DNA of 10,083 bases from the NCBI GenBank assembly GCA_020860025.1, contig JAJBVC010000168.1, forward strand, positions 1-10,083. Reading direction: 5' to 3'. The translations under genes and the position numbers were made by a program. Below are positions 1-6,531 of the stretch, one piece after another; position 1 is the first letter of the stretch, and each line of letters opens with the position of its first letter. The DNA is from Clostridiales bacterium. GTDB taxonomy: Bacteria > Bacillota > Clostridia > Oscillospirales > Acutalibacteraceae. The notes below the pieces were generated by a model. That model saw nothing but the letters and a program-made list of their open reading frames with translations. It searched no databases and was not told the DNA's origin.

Positions 1-151
1 GTTTTAAAGAATCGTTATAAAATCGAGTCTCCTCATTGTCTCTTATAGAACTATAACACTGTTCGAGTAATTCATTTTTTTCGGATTTCAGAAATTTTGT
101 TATGTTTACAATAACTTCATCATTTTTATTAATCTTTTTTTTACCAGCCAT
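1..151 (-). CDS. Unrecognised protein, N-terminal 50 residues (runs off left edge)
   Basis: An open frame starts at an ATG at 151-149 on the minus strand and stays open to base 1 for 50 codons. It begins MAGKKKINKNDEVIVNITKF and continues with a Glu/Asn/Lys-rich, probably helical stretch (KSEKNELLEQCYSSIRDNE). An AGGGAGA ribosome binding site sits about 9 bases upstream, and a near-consensus promoter (199-226) lies further upstream, so the reading is well supported although the visible part is short. There is no signal peptide or membrane segment. I do not recognise the family. A lysine-rich start followed by a soluble helix and a promoter carrying a palindrome would suit a small regulator or replication-type protein, but that is a guess. 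It is transcribed away from the conjugation genes, so it belongs to another transcription unit. Confidence 0.6.
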   Translation of the reverse strand, partial: MAGKKKINKNDEVIVNITKFLKSEKNELLEQCYSSIRDNEETRFYNDSLK

Positions 152-198
152 AATTTATTATCTCCCTAAGCTCAAAAGTATAATATTTATTCATTTTG

Positions 199-226
199 AT
201 TGTAACAATAAGGTTGATACTGTCAA
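199..226 (-). promoter_or_regulatory. Minus-strand promoter of the left-edge gene
   Basis: On the minus strand, TTGACA (226-221, perfect -35) is followed by a 16-base spacer and TACAAT (204-199, five of six matches to the -10 consensus). The predicted transcript would start near 192 and reach the ATG at 151 with a normal leader containing AGGGAGA. This is a sequence match only. Confidence 0.6.
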
Positions 227-227
227 C
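213..227. promoter_or_regulatory. Palindromic operator candidate over the -35 box
   Basis: GTTGA-TACTG-TCAAC is a perfect 5-bp inverted repeat around a 5-bp centre. It covers the whole -35 hexamer (221-226) of the minus-strand promoter, a place where a dimeric repressor would block polymerase. The arms are short, so chance is not excluded. The regulator is unknown; the truncated left gene itself is one candidate. Confidence 0.35.
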
Positions 228-250
228 ATAAAATGCAAAAATGTACAAAA

Positions 251-290
251 AAACGACAAAAAAAGACATAATTTCCCTAAATTATGTCTT
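251..290 (-). terminator. Minus-strand intrinsic terminator-like hairpin
   Basis: A perfect 12-bp stem (263-274 with 279-290) encloses a CCCT loop. Read on the minus strand it is followed by a run of T residues (264-258) and a second T-rich stretch near 253-251. The stem is AT-rich and so only moderately stable. It lies between the divergent promoters and would shield the left-edge gene from antisense transcripts. The right arm shares two bases with the plus-strand -35 box at 289-294. Confidence 0.45.
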
Positions 291-318
291 GACAAATGAA
301 TTTTATTTGTTCTAATCT
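289..318 (+). promoter_or_regulatory. Candidate plus-strand promoter ahead of the conjugation genes
   Basis: TTGACA (289-294, perfect) is followed after 18 bases by TAATCT (313-318), which matches the -10 consensus at four of six positions. It lies upstream of the VirB6-like gene, separated from it by the hairpin at 330-365. The -10 is weak and other AT-rich hexamers nearby could serve instead. Confidence 0.4.
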
Positions 319-329
319 ATATGATTTAC

Positions 330-370
330 ATACCCCAAACATCGTGCAATCACTGTTTGGGGTATTTTTA
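330..370 (+). terminator. Terminator-like hairpin (possible attenuator) in the leader of the conjugation block
   Basis: A 12-bp perfect stem (330-341 with 354-365, core ACCCCAAAC/GTTTGGGGT) has a 12-base loop and is followed directly by TTTTA. This is a good intrinsic terminator on the plus strand. No complete plus-strand gene lies upstream in the window, and a promoter candidate lies just before it, so it may act as an attenuator on transcription entering the VirB6-like gene. It could also end a transcript that starts outside the window. Confidence 0.6.
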
Positions 371-404
371 TATATAAAAATCAACACAGAAAGGAGGTGT
401 ATCA

Positions 405-1241
405 ATGTCAGACAATTGGGTAGTACAAAACCTTGAAAATGCCCTTGATACTTGGAATAACAAGTTAAATGAAATCTGGACTTTACTAACACAGTCCCCT
501 CAAGATTTCAAAGGCGGAAGCATTTGGACGGTAATTGTCAATATTAATGGTGCTTTGCAGGCTATCGGTCTTGCTCTGCTTGTGCTGTTCTTTGTTGTAG
601 GAATGGTTAAAACCTGCGGTTCCTTCGCAGAGGTTAAAAAGCCCGAACACGCATTAAAGCTCTTTGTCCGTTTTGCTATTGCAAAAGGTATGGTAACTTA
701 TGGTATGGAGTTAATGCTTGCAATATTCAATATCATTCAGGGTGTAATATCAACCATTATGACAACATCGGGCTTGTCTGGTGCTACTACAACAACCTTA
801 CCAAGTGAAATGGTAACGGCGATTGAGGATTGCAGTTTTCTTGAAAGCATACCGCTGTGGGCAGTAACGCTTATCGGTGGTCTTTTAATAACTGTATTAT
901 CTTTTATCCTTATCCTTACCGTTTACGGCAGGTTCTTTAAGTTGTATATGTACACAGCATTAGCACCTATCCCGCTTTCCACCTTTGCCGGAGAGCCGAC
1001 ACAGAATATCGGCAAATCATTTCTTAAATCATACTGCGGCGTATTGCTTGAAGGCGCAGTAATTATTCTTGCTTGCGTTATCTTCTCGTTATTTGCGTCA
1101 AGTCCGCCTGTTGTAGACGCAAACGCAGCAGCTGTAACAATGGTTTGGAAATATATCGGCGAACTTGCCTTTAATATGCTTGTTCTTGTCGGTACAGTAA
1201 AGATGTCAGACAGAATTATTCACGAAATGATGGGGTTGTAA
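405..1241 (+). CDS. VirB6/TrbL-like conjugal transfer membrane protein
   Basis: This 278-residue polytopic membrane protein resembles the VirB6/TrbL-type subunits of Gram-positive conjugation systems, which form part of the inner-membrane channel. The ATG at 405 follows a strong AGGAGG (392-397). Hydrophobic segments lie at about residues 47-68, 86-120 (amphipathic in part), 150-175, 178-192, 212-232 and 253-265. There is no cleavable signal peptide; the soluble N-terminus (1-40) is rich in Trp and Asn. A Gly/Thr-rich loop lies at about 123-133. The family call comes from the membrane layout, the short conserved-looking stretch around YMYTALAPIPLSTFAGE (181-197), and the position upstream of PrgI-like and VirB4 genes. 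In related elements a small Maff2-type membrane protein usually precedes this gene, and none is seen here. The downstream partner PrgI is separated from it by an inserted cargo gene. Confidence 0.8.
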   Translation: MSDNWVVQNLENALDTWNNKLNEIWTLLTQSPQDFKGGSIWTVIVNINGALQAIGLALLVLFFVVGMVKTCGSFAEVKKPEHALKLFVRFAIAKGMVTYGMELMLAIFNIIQGVISTIMTTSGLSGATTTTLPSEMVTAIEDCSFLESIPLWAVTLIGGLLITVLSFILILTVYGRFFKLYMYTALAPIPLSTFAGEPTQNIGKSFLKSYCGVLLEGAVIILACVIFSLFASSPPVVDANAAAVTMVWKYIGELAFNMLVLVGTVKMSDRIIHEMMGL

Positions 1242-1249
1242 AATTGAAC

Positions 1250-1278
1250 TTGATATTGTTTAATTATCGTGGTATAAT
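1250..1278 (+). promoter_or_regulatory. Strong promoter of the AlbA_2 cargo gene
   Basis: TTGATA (1250-1255), a 17-base spacer and a perfect TATAAT (1273-1278) lie 40 bases before the ATG at 1318. The -10 box is flanked by inverted TTATCGT (1264-1270) and ACGATAA (1280-1286), and AACGAT repeats cover the likely start of transcription. Repression by a protein bound there is plausible. Confidence 0.75.
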
Positions 1279-1302
1279 AACGATAACAACGATAGCAACG
1301 AT
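1264..1302. repeat. Upstream AACGAT repeat array (9-bp period)
   Basis: AACGAT occurs at 1279, 1288 and 1297, exactly 9 bp apart, giving three tandem 9-bp units (AACGATAAC, AACGATAGC, AACGATTTT). An inverted TTATCGT copy at 1264-1270 pairs with 1280-1286 across the -10 box. A further copy at 1366-1371 lies inside the gene (in codons for Asn-Asn-Asp). Bases 1279-1293 are the exact reverse complement of 2607-2621 downstream of the gene. The placement over promoter and transcription start suggests an operator. Confidence 0.7.
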
Positions 1303-1317
1303 TTTAAAGGAGAATTT

Positions 1318-2607
1318 ATGAAATTTAAAGAGAGTAATACTGTTGAATTAAAGGAAATAATCAACAACGATTTTAAAAAAGAGATTATTGCTTTTGCAAA
1401 TACTGACGGTGGAGAAATATATGTCGGTATTAACAAATATGGAGAAATCGTAGGTATTAATGATACTGATACAGAAATGCAAAAAATCGGCAATATGATT
1501 CGCAATGGTATTAAACCAGATTTAACAAACTATACAACTATTGAAGAAATCAGTATTGACGGTAAAAGTATTATCAAGGTAACTGTCTTAACCGGACAAA
1601 AAAGGCCATATCATCTTTCTGATAAAGGTCTAAAACCGAGCGGTGTATTTGTTCGTCATGGCGTTTCATCTGTACCAGCAACTGAAGATGCTATTAGGAC
1701 GATGCTTAAGGAAACGGATGGTACAACCTTTGACAAGTCTAGATGTATTAATCAAGAATTATCTTTTGATTATGCAAAAAAGTATTTTGACAAAGAAAAA
1801 CTTTCTTTTAAAGAAAACAATATGCGAACATTAGGGTTGATTGATAGTGATGGTTATTATACTAATGCAGCTATGTTATTATCCGACCAATGTGAACATA
1901 GTATCCGATGTGCTATATATGCTGATACAACAAAATTAACATTTAAAGCCAGAAAAGAGTTTAACGGCTCCATTCTTAAGCAACTTGATGAAGCATATGA
2001 ATATGTTAATTTGAGTAATAACCAAAACTCAACCTTTGAAGGTTTGTTGCGAGTAGAACATCCGGATTATCCGGAAGATGCCATTAGAGAGGCACTTTTA
2101 AATGCAGTTGTTCATAGAGATTATGATTACTCCGGAAGCATACTAATTAACATTTTTACTGATAGAATTGAATTTGTTTCTATTGGTGGGCTTGTTAAAG
2201 GAATCACACTTAAAGATATTATGGCAGGTGTTTCGCAACCAAGAAATACTGTTATTGCAGCAATATTCTATAGATTGCATTTAATTGAAAGTTATGGAAC
2301 AGGTATACAAAGAATACTTGAAAACTATTCTAATCAACCATTACAACCGATGTTTAATCCTGCTCCTTCATCCTTCGTTGTAGTTTTACCGAAGCTTTCG
2401 AACAATAACAAAGAACTAAGTGATGAAGAAAAAATACTTGAGCATATTAAAACACACGGAAGTATTTCAAGACAAGAAGCAGAAGTGATTATAAATAACA
2501 CAAAATATCCAACGCTTAATAGACTAAATGCAATGATAAAAGATAATCAAATCGTTAAAAAAGGTTCAGCGAGAAACACTCGTTATGAATTAAAATCCAC
2601 GAAATAA
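1318..2607 (+). CDS. AlbA_2 (Schlafen-like)/HATPase_c_4/winged-helix protein
   Basis: A 429-residue soluble protein of the family often annotated as ATP-binding or helix-turn-helix protein with an AlbA_2 domain. Residues 1-125 look like AlbA_2: ESNTVELKE (5-13) matches the E-x4-E-x-K signature, and AFANTDGGEIYVGI (25-38) matches the conserved core. Residues about 255-355 match the HATPase_c_4 type: EALLNAVVHRDY (258-269), a GG turn at 290-291 and YGTGIQRI (326-333). Residues about 367-427 look like a winged helix. The ATG follows AAAGGAG (1306-1312). The gene has its own promoter and terminator, is more AT-rich than its neighbours and splits the VirB6-like/PrgI-like pair, so it is probably cargo. 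In the literature, proteins of this architecture are treated as regulators, and prokaryotic Schlafen-domain proteins have been linked to tRNA cleavage and phage defence; which applies here is unknown. At the place where active Schlafen nucleases seem to have a third acidic residue, this protein reads INKYG (38-42). Confidence 0.85.
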   Translation: MKFKESNTVELKEIINNDFKKEIIAFANTDGGEIYVGINKYGEIVGINDTDTEMQKIGNMIRNGIKPDLTNYTTIEEISIDGKSIIKVTVLTGQKRPYHLSDKGLKPSGVFVRHGVSSVPATEDAIRTMLKETDGTTFDKSRCINQELSFDYAKKYFDKEKLSFKENNMRTLGLIDSDGYYTNAAMLLSDQCEHSIRCAIYADTTKLTFKARKEFNGSILKQLDEAYEYVNLSNNQNSTFEGLLRVEHPDYPEDAIREALLNAVVHRDYDYSGSILINIFTDRIEFVSIGGLVKGITLKDIMAGVSQPRNTVIAAIFYRLHLIESYGTGIQRILENYSNQPLQPMFNPAPSSFVVVLPKLSNNNKELSDEEKILEHIKTHGSISRQEAEVIINNTKYPTLNRLNAMIKDNQIVKKGSARNTRYELKSTK

Positions 2608-2646
2608 TCGTTGTTATCGTTGAATTGTCAACGATTCTACAACGAT
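2607..2646. repeat. Downstream AACGAT/ATCGTT repeats and hairpin
   Basis: ATCGTT at 2607 and 2616 (again 9 bp apart, opposite orientation) is followed by AACGAT at 2630 and 2641. Bases 2607-2621 are an exact 15-bp reverse complement of 1279-1293. The copies also fold on each other: 2616-2623 pairs with 2628-2635 around an ATTG loop, and 2607-2613 pairs with 2640-2646. No T run follows, so this is not a typical terminator. It begins in the last base of the stop codon. Confidence 0.7.
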
Positions 2647-2665
2647 AATACACAATAACCCCATC

Positions 2666-2707
2666 AAATCGTTATTTTTCCATCAGAAGAATAACGATTT
2701 ATTTTTT
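2666..2707 (+). terminator. Intrinsic terminator of the AlbA_2 gene
   Basis: A perfect 11-bp stem (2666-2676, AAATCGTTATT, with 2690-2700) and a 13-base loop are followed by ATTTTTT (2701-2707). It ends just before the ribosome binding site of the PrgI-like gene. Its arms contain further ATCGTT (2668) and AACGAT (2693) copies, so it may also belong to the repeat set. If efficient, it would also reduce transcription from the VirB6-like gene into the downstream genes. Confidence 0.65.
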
Positions 2708-2721
2708 ATTAGGAGGTAAAA

Positions 2722-3102
2722 ATGAGAGTACAAATCAATAACGAGTTTCGTGATTACAGCGAAGCTCTATTCTTTGGGCTGAATATGCGTCAGCTCATTT
2801 TTTCTGCCCTCGCCTGCGGTGCAGCAGTCGGCTCATATTTTCTTTTGAAAGAGCGCTTCAGCCTTGAAACGCTTTCTTGGCTGTGTATTCTGATTGCTTC
2901 GCCTTTTGCGGCACTGGGTTTTGTAAAATACAACGGAATGAATGCAGAGCAGATTGTATGGGCGTGGATTGAATGCGATATTCTTATGCCCTACGAACTG
3001 AAATTCCGTAGTGAAAACGCCTTTGAAAAGCTCGGCAAACCCGAAGAAGAAAAAGGCAAAAAGAGAAAAAAGAAGAAGGAGGCAGATGATGTCACTATTT
3101 AA
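2722..3102 (+). CDS. prgI: PrgI-family (VirB3-like) conjugation membrane protein
   Basis: A 126-residue protein of the PrgI type, thought to be the Gram-positive counterpart of VirB3, a small inner-membrane subunit that partners the VirB4 ATPase. The N-terminal stretch (EFRDYSEALFFGLNMRQ, 8-24) is characteristic. Two membrane segments follow at about 26-43 and 51-69, then a soluble part with an aromatic motif (WAWIECDILMPYELKFRS, 80-97), and a very basic tail of Lys/Arg/Glu at 105-120. The start follows AGGAGG at 2711-2716. The gene overlaps the next one by 14 bases, and the VirB4 ribosome binding site lies inside its last codons, so the two are probably translationally coupled. Confidence 0.85.
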   Translation: MRVQINNEFRDYSEALFFGLNMRQLIFSALACGAAVGSYFLLKERFSLETLSWLCILIASPFAALGFVKYNGMNAEQIVWAWIECDILMPYELKFRSENAFEKLGKPEEEKGKKRKKKKEADDVTI

Positions 3103-5416
3103 GAAGCTTTTTAAAAAGGATAAGGAACGCTTTAAGATTCCGAAATCTGTACAGCAGGCTATCCCTATTGAAACCGCATATACTGACGGCGTGTTTCAGG
3201 TTGGTAAAAAGAGATATTCAAAGACTTACAGATTCACAGATATTAACTACTCTGTTGCAAGCGACGAGGACAAGAGAGATATGTTCCTTGATTACTCAGC
3301 GTTTCTCAATTCCTTTGATGATGAAGCAACAACAAAGATTACCATTAATAATAGAGTAATCAACAAAACCGACCTTGAGAGAGGTTTGCTTATTCCTTAT
3401 CGTCAGGACAATCTTGACGGCTATCGCAGGGAGTATAACGAAATGCTTATGGATAAGGCGGCAAGCGCCGACTCTATCGTTCAGGAAAAGTATATTACCG
3501 TAACCGTTGAGAAAAACGATATTGAGGAAGCAAAAGCATACTTCTCCAGAATTGAAACAGACTTTACGGCAAGGCTCAAAAAACTTGATAGCAAGCTCAT
3601 TGATTTGAGTGCAAACGACAGGCTTCATATTCTTCACGACTTTTACAGGAACGGAGAGGATGAAGCCTTTGATTTTGACCTGAAGCAGACGGACAGAAAG
3701 GGACACGCTTTCAAAGACAGTATTTGTCCTGATTCCTTTGAGTTCAAAAGGGACTATTTCCGTATGGGAGATAAATATGGAAGGGTTATCTTCCTTCGTG
3801 ATTATGCTTCGGGTATTTCCGATAAGTTTGTTTCAAAGCTCACTTCCCTTAACCGTAACCTTATGCTTTCCATTGACATTTCGCCTGTGCCTGCACACGA
3901 AGCAGTAAAGAATGTTGAAAAAACCTTGCTCGGCGTAAACACGGAAATCACAAATTGGAAGCGTAAGCAGACCTCTAACGGCAACTACGGCGCAGACGTT
4001 CCGTATGATATGGCGGCACGAAAGGAAAAAGTTGAGGACTTGCTCAATGACATCAATGACCGTGACCAGCGTATGTTTATGTGCGTTCTAACTATGGTTA
4101 TTACTGCCGACTCAATGGAACAATTAAACATTGATACAAAGCAGGTTATGATGACCGCACAGAGCGAAAACTGTCAGATGGGCAAACTTACCTTTCAGCA
4201 GTATGAGGGACTTCGCACGGTTCTTCCTATCGGTGCTTGTGAGATTGAGTGCAAGAGAACCTTAACGAGCGAATCCCTTGCAGTTTTAATGCCATTCAGA
4301 GTGCAGGATATTCGCCATAACAACGGCATTTACTACGGCATCAATCCTATCAGCAAAAACCTTATCCTTATCAGCCGAGGGGAACTTCTTAACGGTAATA
4401 GCTTTATCCTCGGTGTCCCCGGCGGCGGTAAGTCATTTGCAGCAAAGGGAGAAATAACAGAAGAAATGCTGTTAGATGAAAATGCTGATATTATTATCAT
4501 TGATCCTGAAAGAGAGTATTCGCCGCTTGTAAGGGCTATGAACGGAGAGGTTATTCCTATCTCTGCAACATCGCCTTATCATATCAACGCTCTTGATATT
4601 AACAAGGACTACGATGAAAGTGCTAACCCGATTACGCTTAAATCACAGTTCATTATGTCCCTTTGTCAGCAGATTATGGGTAACCTTGACACCAATCCGA
4701 AGCACCAGTCAATTATTGATAGCTGTGCAAGAAAGATTTACAGAGAATATATCAATAACGGCTACAAGGGCACTCCACCTACTCTTGTTGATTTCAGAAA
4801 CGAGTTAATCAAGAGAACGGAACCCGAAGCAAAGGATTTGGCACTTGCTCTTGAACTGTTTACGGAAGGCTCGCTCAACACCTTTGCTCAGAACACCAAT
4901 GTTGATACGGATAACCGTCTTATCTGCTATGATATTCTTGACCTCGGTAAGCAACTTATGCCTATCGGTATGCTTGTCATTCTTGACAGTATTCTCAACA
5001 GAATTACCGCAAACAGAGCAAAGGGCAAGAAAACCTATATCTTCATTGATGAGATTTATCTTCTCTTTGAATATGAGTATAGCGCTAACTTCCTTTTCAC
5101 CCTTTGGAAGCGTGTTCGTAAGTACGGTGCGTATGCAACAGGTATCACACAGAATGTGGAGGACCTGTTGCAGAGCCATACGGCGAGGTCAATGCTTGCA
5201 AACTCCGAGCTTATCGTTATGCTGAATCAGGCGTCAACGGACAGAGTGGAGCTTGCAAAGCTGCTTAACATTTCTGAGGAAGAAATGAAGTATATTACCA
5301 ATGTTGATGCTGGACACGGACTGCTTAAAATCGGTAGTTCACTTGTTCCGTTTGAGAACAAGTTCCCGCACAACTCACTTTACAAATTGATGTCAACAAA
5401 ACCAGGAGAGGCGTAA
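3089..5416 (+). CDS. virB4: VirB4-family conjugation ATPase
   Basis: A 775-residue VirB4/TraE-type ATPase that powers the type IV secretion channel at the membrane. Walker A is GVPGGGKS (442-449). IIDPEREY (470-477) is a motif typical of the family, and the Walker B strand is IFIDE (651-655). An N-terminal domain of about 400 residues with no membrane segment precedes the ATPase domain. The frame is open from 3011, but those first 25 codons read the basic tail of the PrgI gene in another frame. AAGGAGG at 3076-3082 stands 3 bases from an ATG at 3086 and 6 from the one at 3089, so 3089 (MSLFKKLFKK) is preferred. Length and motifs look intact, which argues that this part of the element is functional. 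A small hairpin spans its stop codon. Confidence 0.93.
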   Translation: MSLFKKLFKKDKERFKIPKSVQQAIPIETAYTDGVFQVGKKRYSKTYRFTDINYSVASDEDKRDMFLDYSAFLNSFDDEATTKITINNRVINKTDLERGLLIPYRQDNLDGYRREYNEMLMDKAASADSIVQEKYITVTVEKNDIEEAKAYFSRIETDFTARLKKLDSKLIDLSANDRLHILHDFYRNGEDEAFDFDLKQTDRKGHAFKDSICPDSFEFKRDYFRMGDKYGRVIFLRDYASGISDKFVSKLTSLNRNLMLSIDISPVPAHEAVKNVEKTLLGVNTEITNWKRKQTSNGNYGADVPYDMAARKEKVEDLLNDINDRDQRMFMCVLTMVITADSMEQLNIDTKQVMMTAQSENCQMGKLTFQQYEGLRTVLPIGACEIECKRTLTSESLAVLMPFRVQDIRHNNGIYYGINPISKNLILISRGELLNGNSFILGVPGGGKSFAAKGEITEEMLLDENADIIIIDPEREYSPLVRAMNGEVIPISATSPYHINALDINKDYDESANPITLKSQFIMSLCQQIMGNLDTNPKHQSIIDSCARKIYREYINNGYKGTPPTLVDFRNELIKRTEPEAKDLALALELFTEGSLNTFAQNTNVDTDNRLICYDILDLGKQLMPIGMLVILDSILNRITANRAKGKKTYIFIDEIYLLFEYEYSANFLFTLWKRVRKYGAYATGITQNVEDLLQSHTARSMLANSELIVMLNQASTDRVELAKLLNISEEEMKYITNVDAGHGLLKIGSSLVPFENKFPHNSLYKLMSTKPGEA

Positions 5417-5426
5417 AGCCTCTTTT
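5407..5426 (+). other. Short hairpin across the virB4 stop codon
   Basis: AGAGGC (5407-5412) pairs with GCCTCT (5418-5423) around a GTAAA loop that contains the TAA stop, followed by TTT. The 6-bp stem and short T run make it at best a weak terminator or an mRNA processing or stability element that could lower expression of the sortase. Confidence 0.35.
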
Positions 5427-5446
5427 GGTTTACGGAGGTAAACAAA

Positions 5447-6169
5447 ATGAGAAATGCAATAAGAATAATTGCTATTATTCTGCTTGCTTGTATCGCTTTA
5501 TACTGCGGTTATGAGATATACACAGAAAGCAAAGAGGATAATGCGCAGATTACAGAATTTGAGGAGATTGCTGAAACCGTCAAGACAAACGGTAATGAGG
5601 TCGATGAGGACAAATACAAAGACCTCTATGAGCAGAATCATGATTTTGTCGGTTGGATACGCATTGATGATACTCCTATTGATTATCCTGTTATGCAAAG
5701 CAGGAAGAATCCTGAGTTTTATCTCAAGCATAATTTCAACAAGGAATATTCCCGTTTCGGCGTTCCCTTTGTTCAGGCAAACTGTAATATTGAAACTGAT
5801 GACAATATCATCATTTACGGGCATAATATGAAGAACAAGACGATGTTCAATGCTCTAACGCAGTATTCAGACAGAGAATTCTATGACAATCACAAACTGA
5901 TTCACTTTGACACCTTAAATGATAGCAATCTCTATGAAGTAATTGCCGTATTCAAAACAAGAGTCTATTCCGATAACGGCTTCCGTTATTATGATTTCAC
6001 AAAGGCAAACACGGAAGAAGAATTTAACGCCTACATTGAAAAATGTAAGGCGTTCTCTTTTTACGAAACAGGCTTAACGGCTGAATACGGAGATAGACTT
6101 TTGACATTATCCACCTGTGAATATACGCAGAATAACGGAAGGTTTGTTGTTATTGCAAAACAGATTTGA
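5447..6169 (+). CDS. srtB: Class B sortase
   Basis: A 240-residue class B-type sortase, a membrane-anchored cysteine transpeptidase that cleaves a sorting signal and joins surface proteins to peptidoglycan. Residues 5-20 form an N-terminal membrane anchor, followed by an acidic linker (29-65). The catalytic residues are visible: His126 in IYGHNM, Cys224 in TLSTCEY and Arg232 in NGRFVVIA. HDFVGWIRIDDTPIDYPVMQ (65-84) is also typical of the class. The ATG follows GGAGG (5434-5438), 30 bases after virB4. Sortases of this type are common in clostridial ICEs between virB4 and the peptidase gene. The window shows no protein with a recognisable cell-wall sorting signal, so its substrate must be encoded elsewhere. 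Confidence 0.93.
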   Translation: MRNAIRIIAIILLACIALYCGYEIYTESKEDNAQITEFEEIAETVKTNGNEVDEDKYKDLYEQNHDFVGWIRIDDTPIDYPVMQSRKNPEFYLKHNFNKEYSRFGVPFVQANCNIETDDNIIIYGHNMKNKTMFNALTQYSDREFYDNHKLIHFDTLNDSNLYEVIAVFKTRVYSDNGFRYYDFTKANTEEEFNAYIEKCKAFSFYETGLTAEYGDRLLTLSTCEYTQNNGRFVVIAKQI

Positions 6170-6179
6170 GGTGAGGTAA

Positions 6180-6530
6180 TTGTCAAAGGAATTTACCAAA
6201 AAGCAAAGGCGGTTGATTAGACAACTCATAACAAGAAATTGTGCGAATTATCACGATGATAACTGCATTGCTCTTGATGAAGGCGAAGGCTGTCCGTGTG
6301 TTCAGCTCATTAGCAATCACATGATGTGCAACTATTTCAGAAATGCGGTTTTGCCAAATAATGAAGCTCTTGAAAAAGAATTAACAGGAAGTAAAAGCAA
6401 GGAACGCTGCATTATGTGTAACAAGCCGTACTTGAGGACGGGCAGAAACCAAAGCTATTGTAAAGAATGTGCAAAAATCAGGCGTAATATGAAGAATGCA
6501 CTATACAAATATGAGGAACGAAACAGATAG
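6180..6530 (+). CDS. Cysteine-rich VLP protein
   Basis: A 116-residue soluble, basic protein of the small family named after its Cys residues and a Val-Leu-Pro motif, found in conjugative elements of Clostridia. AVLP is at 56-59. Nine cysteines are present (21, 29, 38, 40, 50, 77, 80, 94, 97); the last four form CxxC-x13-CxxC, a likely zinc site, followed by an Arg/Lys-rich tail. The start is a TTG at 6180, chosen because GAGGTG (6168-6173), overlapping the sortase stop, is 6 bases upstream and no ATG or GTG lies nearby. The function is unknown; a nucleic-acid or zinc-binding accessory role is inferred from composition only. It is spaced only 10 bases from srtB and is therefore co-transcribed with it. 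Confidence 0.85.
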   Translation: MSKEFTKKQRRLIRQLITRNCANYHDDNCIALDEGEGCPCVQLISNHMMCNYFRNAVLPNNEALEKELTGSKSKERCIMCNKPYLRTGRNQSYCKECAKIRRNMKNALYKYEERNR

Positions 6531-6531
6531 T

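Noticed and set aside
102..299. Plus-strand open frame of 65 codons at the left end
   Set aside because: It overlaps the better supported minus-strand gene, its promoter and a terminator hairpin, has no ribosome binding site and has a low-complexity product.
1279..1302. The regular 9-bp repeats as a CRISPR array or replication iterons
   Set aside because: The units are far too short for CRISPR and there are no spacers or cas genes. Iterons would need a replication protein nearby; the position over a -10 box fits an operator better.
3011..3088. N-terminal extension of VirB4 from the ATG at 3011
   Set aside because: These codons read the basic tail of the PrgI gene in another frame and have no ribosome binding site; AAGGAGG at 3076-3082 points to the ATG at 3089.
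4805..5179. Minus-strand open frame inside virB4, and similar frames inside other genes
   Set aside because: They overlap well-supported coding regions, lack ribosome binding sites and resemble no family; they are antisense shadows.
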